The translations under genes were made by a program, and so were the position numbers. Below, piece by piece: positions 63,565-64,000 of a stretch of DNA of 64,000 bases. The stretch is taken from the NCBI RefSeq assembly GCF_030848575.1, contig NZ_JAVDDX010000002.1, positions 620,001-684,000 on the forward strand, read 5' to 3'. The notes beneath the pieces were generated by a model. The model did no database searches, was not told the origin of the DNA, and worked only from the letters and a program-made list of their open reading frames with translations. The DNA comes from Haloarcula sp. H-GB4 (lineage in GTDB: Archaea; Halobacteriota; Halobacteria; Halobacteriales; Haloarculaceae). Within the stretch, counting starts at the first letter, position 1, and each line of letters starts with the position of its first letter.

Positions 63565-64000
63565 GAACCAGCGTGAGCGAGAAGATATGGCGGAACGAGC
63601 GAGTGAGACCAAGCCAGCACCCGACGCCATACAGCGTTCCACGCGCCCGGTGTCACTCGTGACGTGGGCGCTTGCCACGTTCGACACCGTCCTGTTCGTC
63701 CTGCTCGGCGTCCTCGCCGCCCACGCGAGCGGCAGTCTCGCCGACCTGCTCGCCGGGCTGAACACCCTCGTCGGCGTGGCCGTCTTTTGTTATCTCTGGG
63801 CGCTGTTCGTCCTGGCGGTCCGATGGGTCCACAGCCGGGTGGCACTTGGGGATGTCCCGCTGCAAACCCTCGTCCTCCACGGAGTTGCGGCCGGGAGTGT
63901 CGCAGGCGTCGCGTTCCTGCTGGGACTGCTCGCGGTGGCACTCGTCCCAACAATACAGAGCGGCGGGGTCAGCCTCCAGACCGTGGTACTGGTCCTGCTC
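63557..64000 (+). CDS. Membrane protein of unknown function, C-terminus cut by window edge
   Basis: Open from ATG 63557 to the window end (148 codons). After a charged 30-residue N-terminus it has hydrophobic segments LATFDTVLFVLLGVLAAHAS, LVGVAVFCYLWALFVLAV and LHGVAAGSVAGVAFLLGLLA. Overlap with the CopD-like gene suggests a shared membrane complex or task. I recognise no family. Confidence 0.75.
   Translation, partial: MGENQREREDMAERASETKPAPDAIQRSTRPVSLVTWALATFDTVLFVLLGVLAAHASGSLADLLAGLNTLVGVAVFCYLWALFVLAVRWVHSRVALGDVPLQTLVLHGVAAGSVAGVAFLLGLLAVALVPTIQSGGVSLQTVVLVLL

Overview
The window is a stretch of haloarchaeal chromosome. The signs are high GC with codons ending mostly in G or C, very acidic proteins, leaderless promoters (TATA-like boxes about 26 bases ahead of start codons), and archaeal marker genes: FtsZ2 with its ribbon-helix-helix regulators, a PilB-like secretion ATPase, NcsA, HTH_10 regulators and haloarchaeal malate synthase. 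The protein set is most like Haloarcula. That is my recognition, not a database result.

Layout. 1-2.8 kb: two genes of a type IV pilus/secretion operon (TadC-like platform, cut by the window edge, and the ATPase). 3-7.7 kb: a Tat-exported protein, an HTH_10 regulator, a short-chain dehydrogenase, a short GlpA-like flavoprotein and an eIF2B-like protein lacking the expected catalytic residues. 7.7-18.6 kb: an intracellular alpha-glucan block (4-alpha-glucanotransferase, glycogen-synthase-like glycosyltransferase, sugar nucleotidyltransferase, a 1511-residue protein with two GH15 domains, and a GH13 amylase). 19.5-27.4 kb: two-carbon and hydroxy-acid metabolism (IclR regulator, malate synthase, VOC protein, a large FAD/Fe-S D-hydroxyacid dehydrogenase, LarA-like protein).

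27.5-43.1 kb: a large acyl-CoA block with a serine esterase/lactonase-like protein, an IclR regulator, two acyl-CoA dehydrogenases, aldehyde and alcohol dehydrogenases, an acyl-CoA ligase, a PaaG-like isomerase, an aminoglycoside-phosphotransferase-fold kinase, a fused 3-hydroxyacyl-CoA dehydrogenase/hydratase, a short-chain dehydrogenase and a MaoC hydratase. The kinase and the 39.5 kb dehydrogenase look like the two halves of eukaryotic ACAD10/ACAD11, or LvaA plus LvaC of bacterial levulinate catabolism. I infer a route in which 4-hydroxyacyl-CoAs are phosphorylated and then lose phosphate to enter beta-oxidation. This is my main candidate for an undescribed system. It ends in a rearrangement scar (43.18-43.95 kb) with an acyl-CoA dehydrogenase stub and a deleted, frameshifted livG-livF fusion.

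44-52.5 kb: small stress and regulatory genes (winged-helix-like protein, 16-cysteine copper-storage-like protein, PRC-barrel protein, second HTH_10 regulator, YihY-like membrane protein, aldo/keto reductase, a zinc micro-protein, an alanine-glyoxylate aminotransferase-like enzyme and a tandem UspA protein). 52.6-55.2 kb: tRNA-Tyr(GUA), then the cdrL, cdrS, ftsZ2 cell-division locus, with a 16-base palindrome and a long hairpin in the cdrS leader. 55.3-64 kb: a pilin-anchored beta-propeller protein, tRNA-thiolation enzyme NcsA, a hydrolase, a DUF2332-like protein, a CrtI-like oxidoreductase, conserved unknowns, a Tat lipoprotein and a CopD-like membrane gene pair running off the end. I found no CRISPR array, insertion sequence or rRNA.
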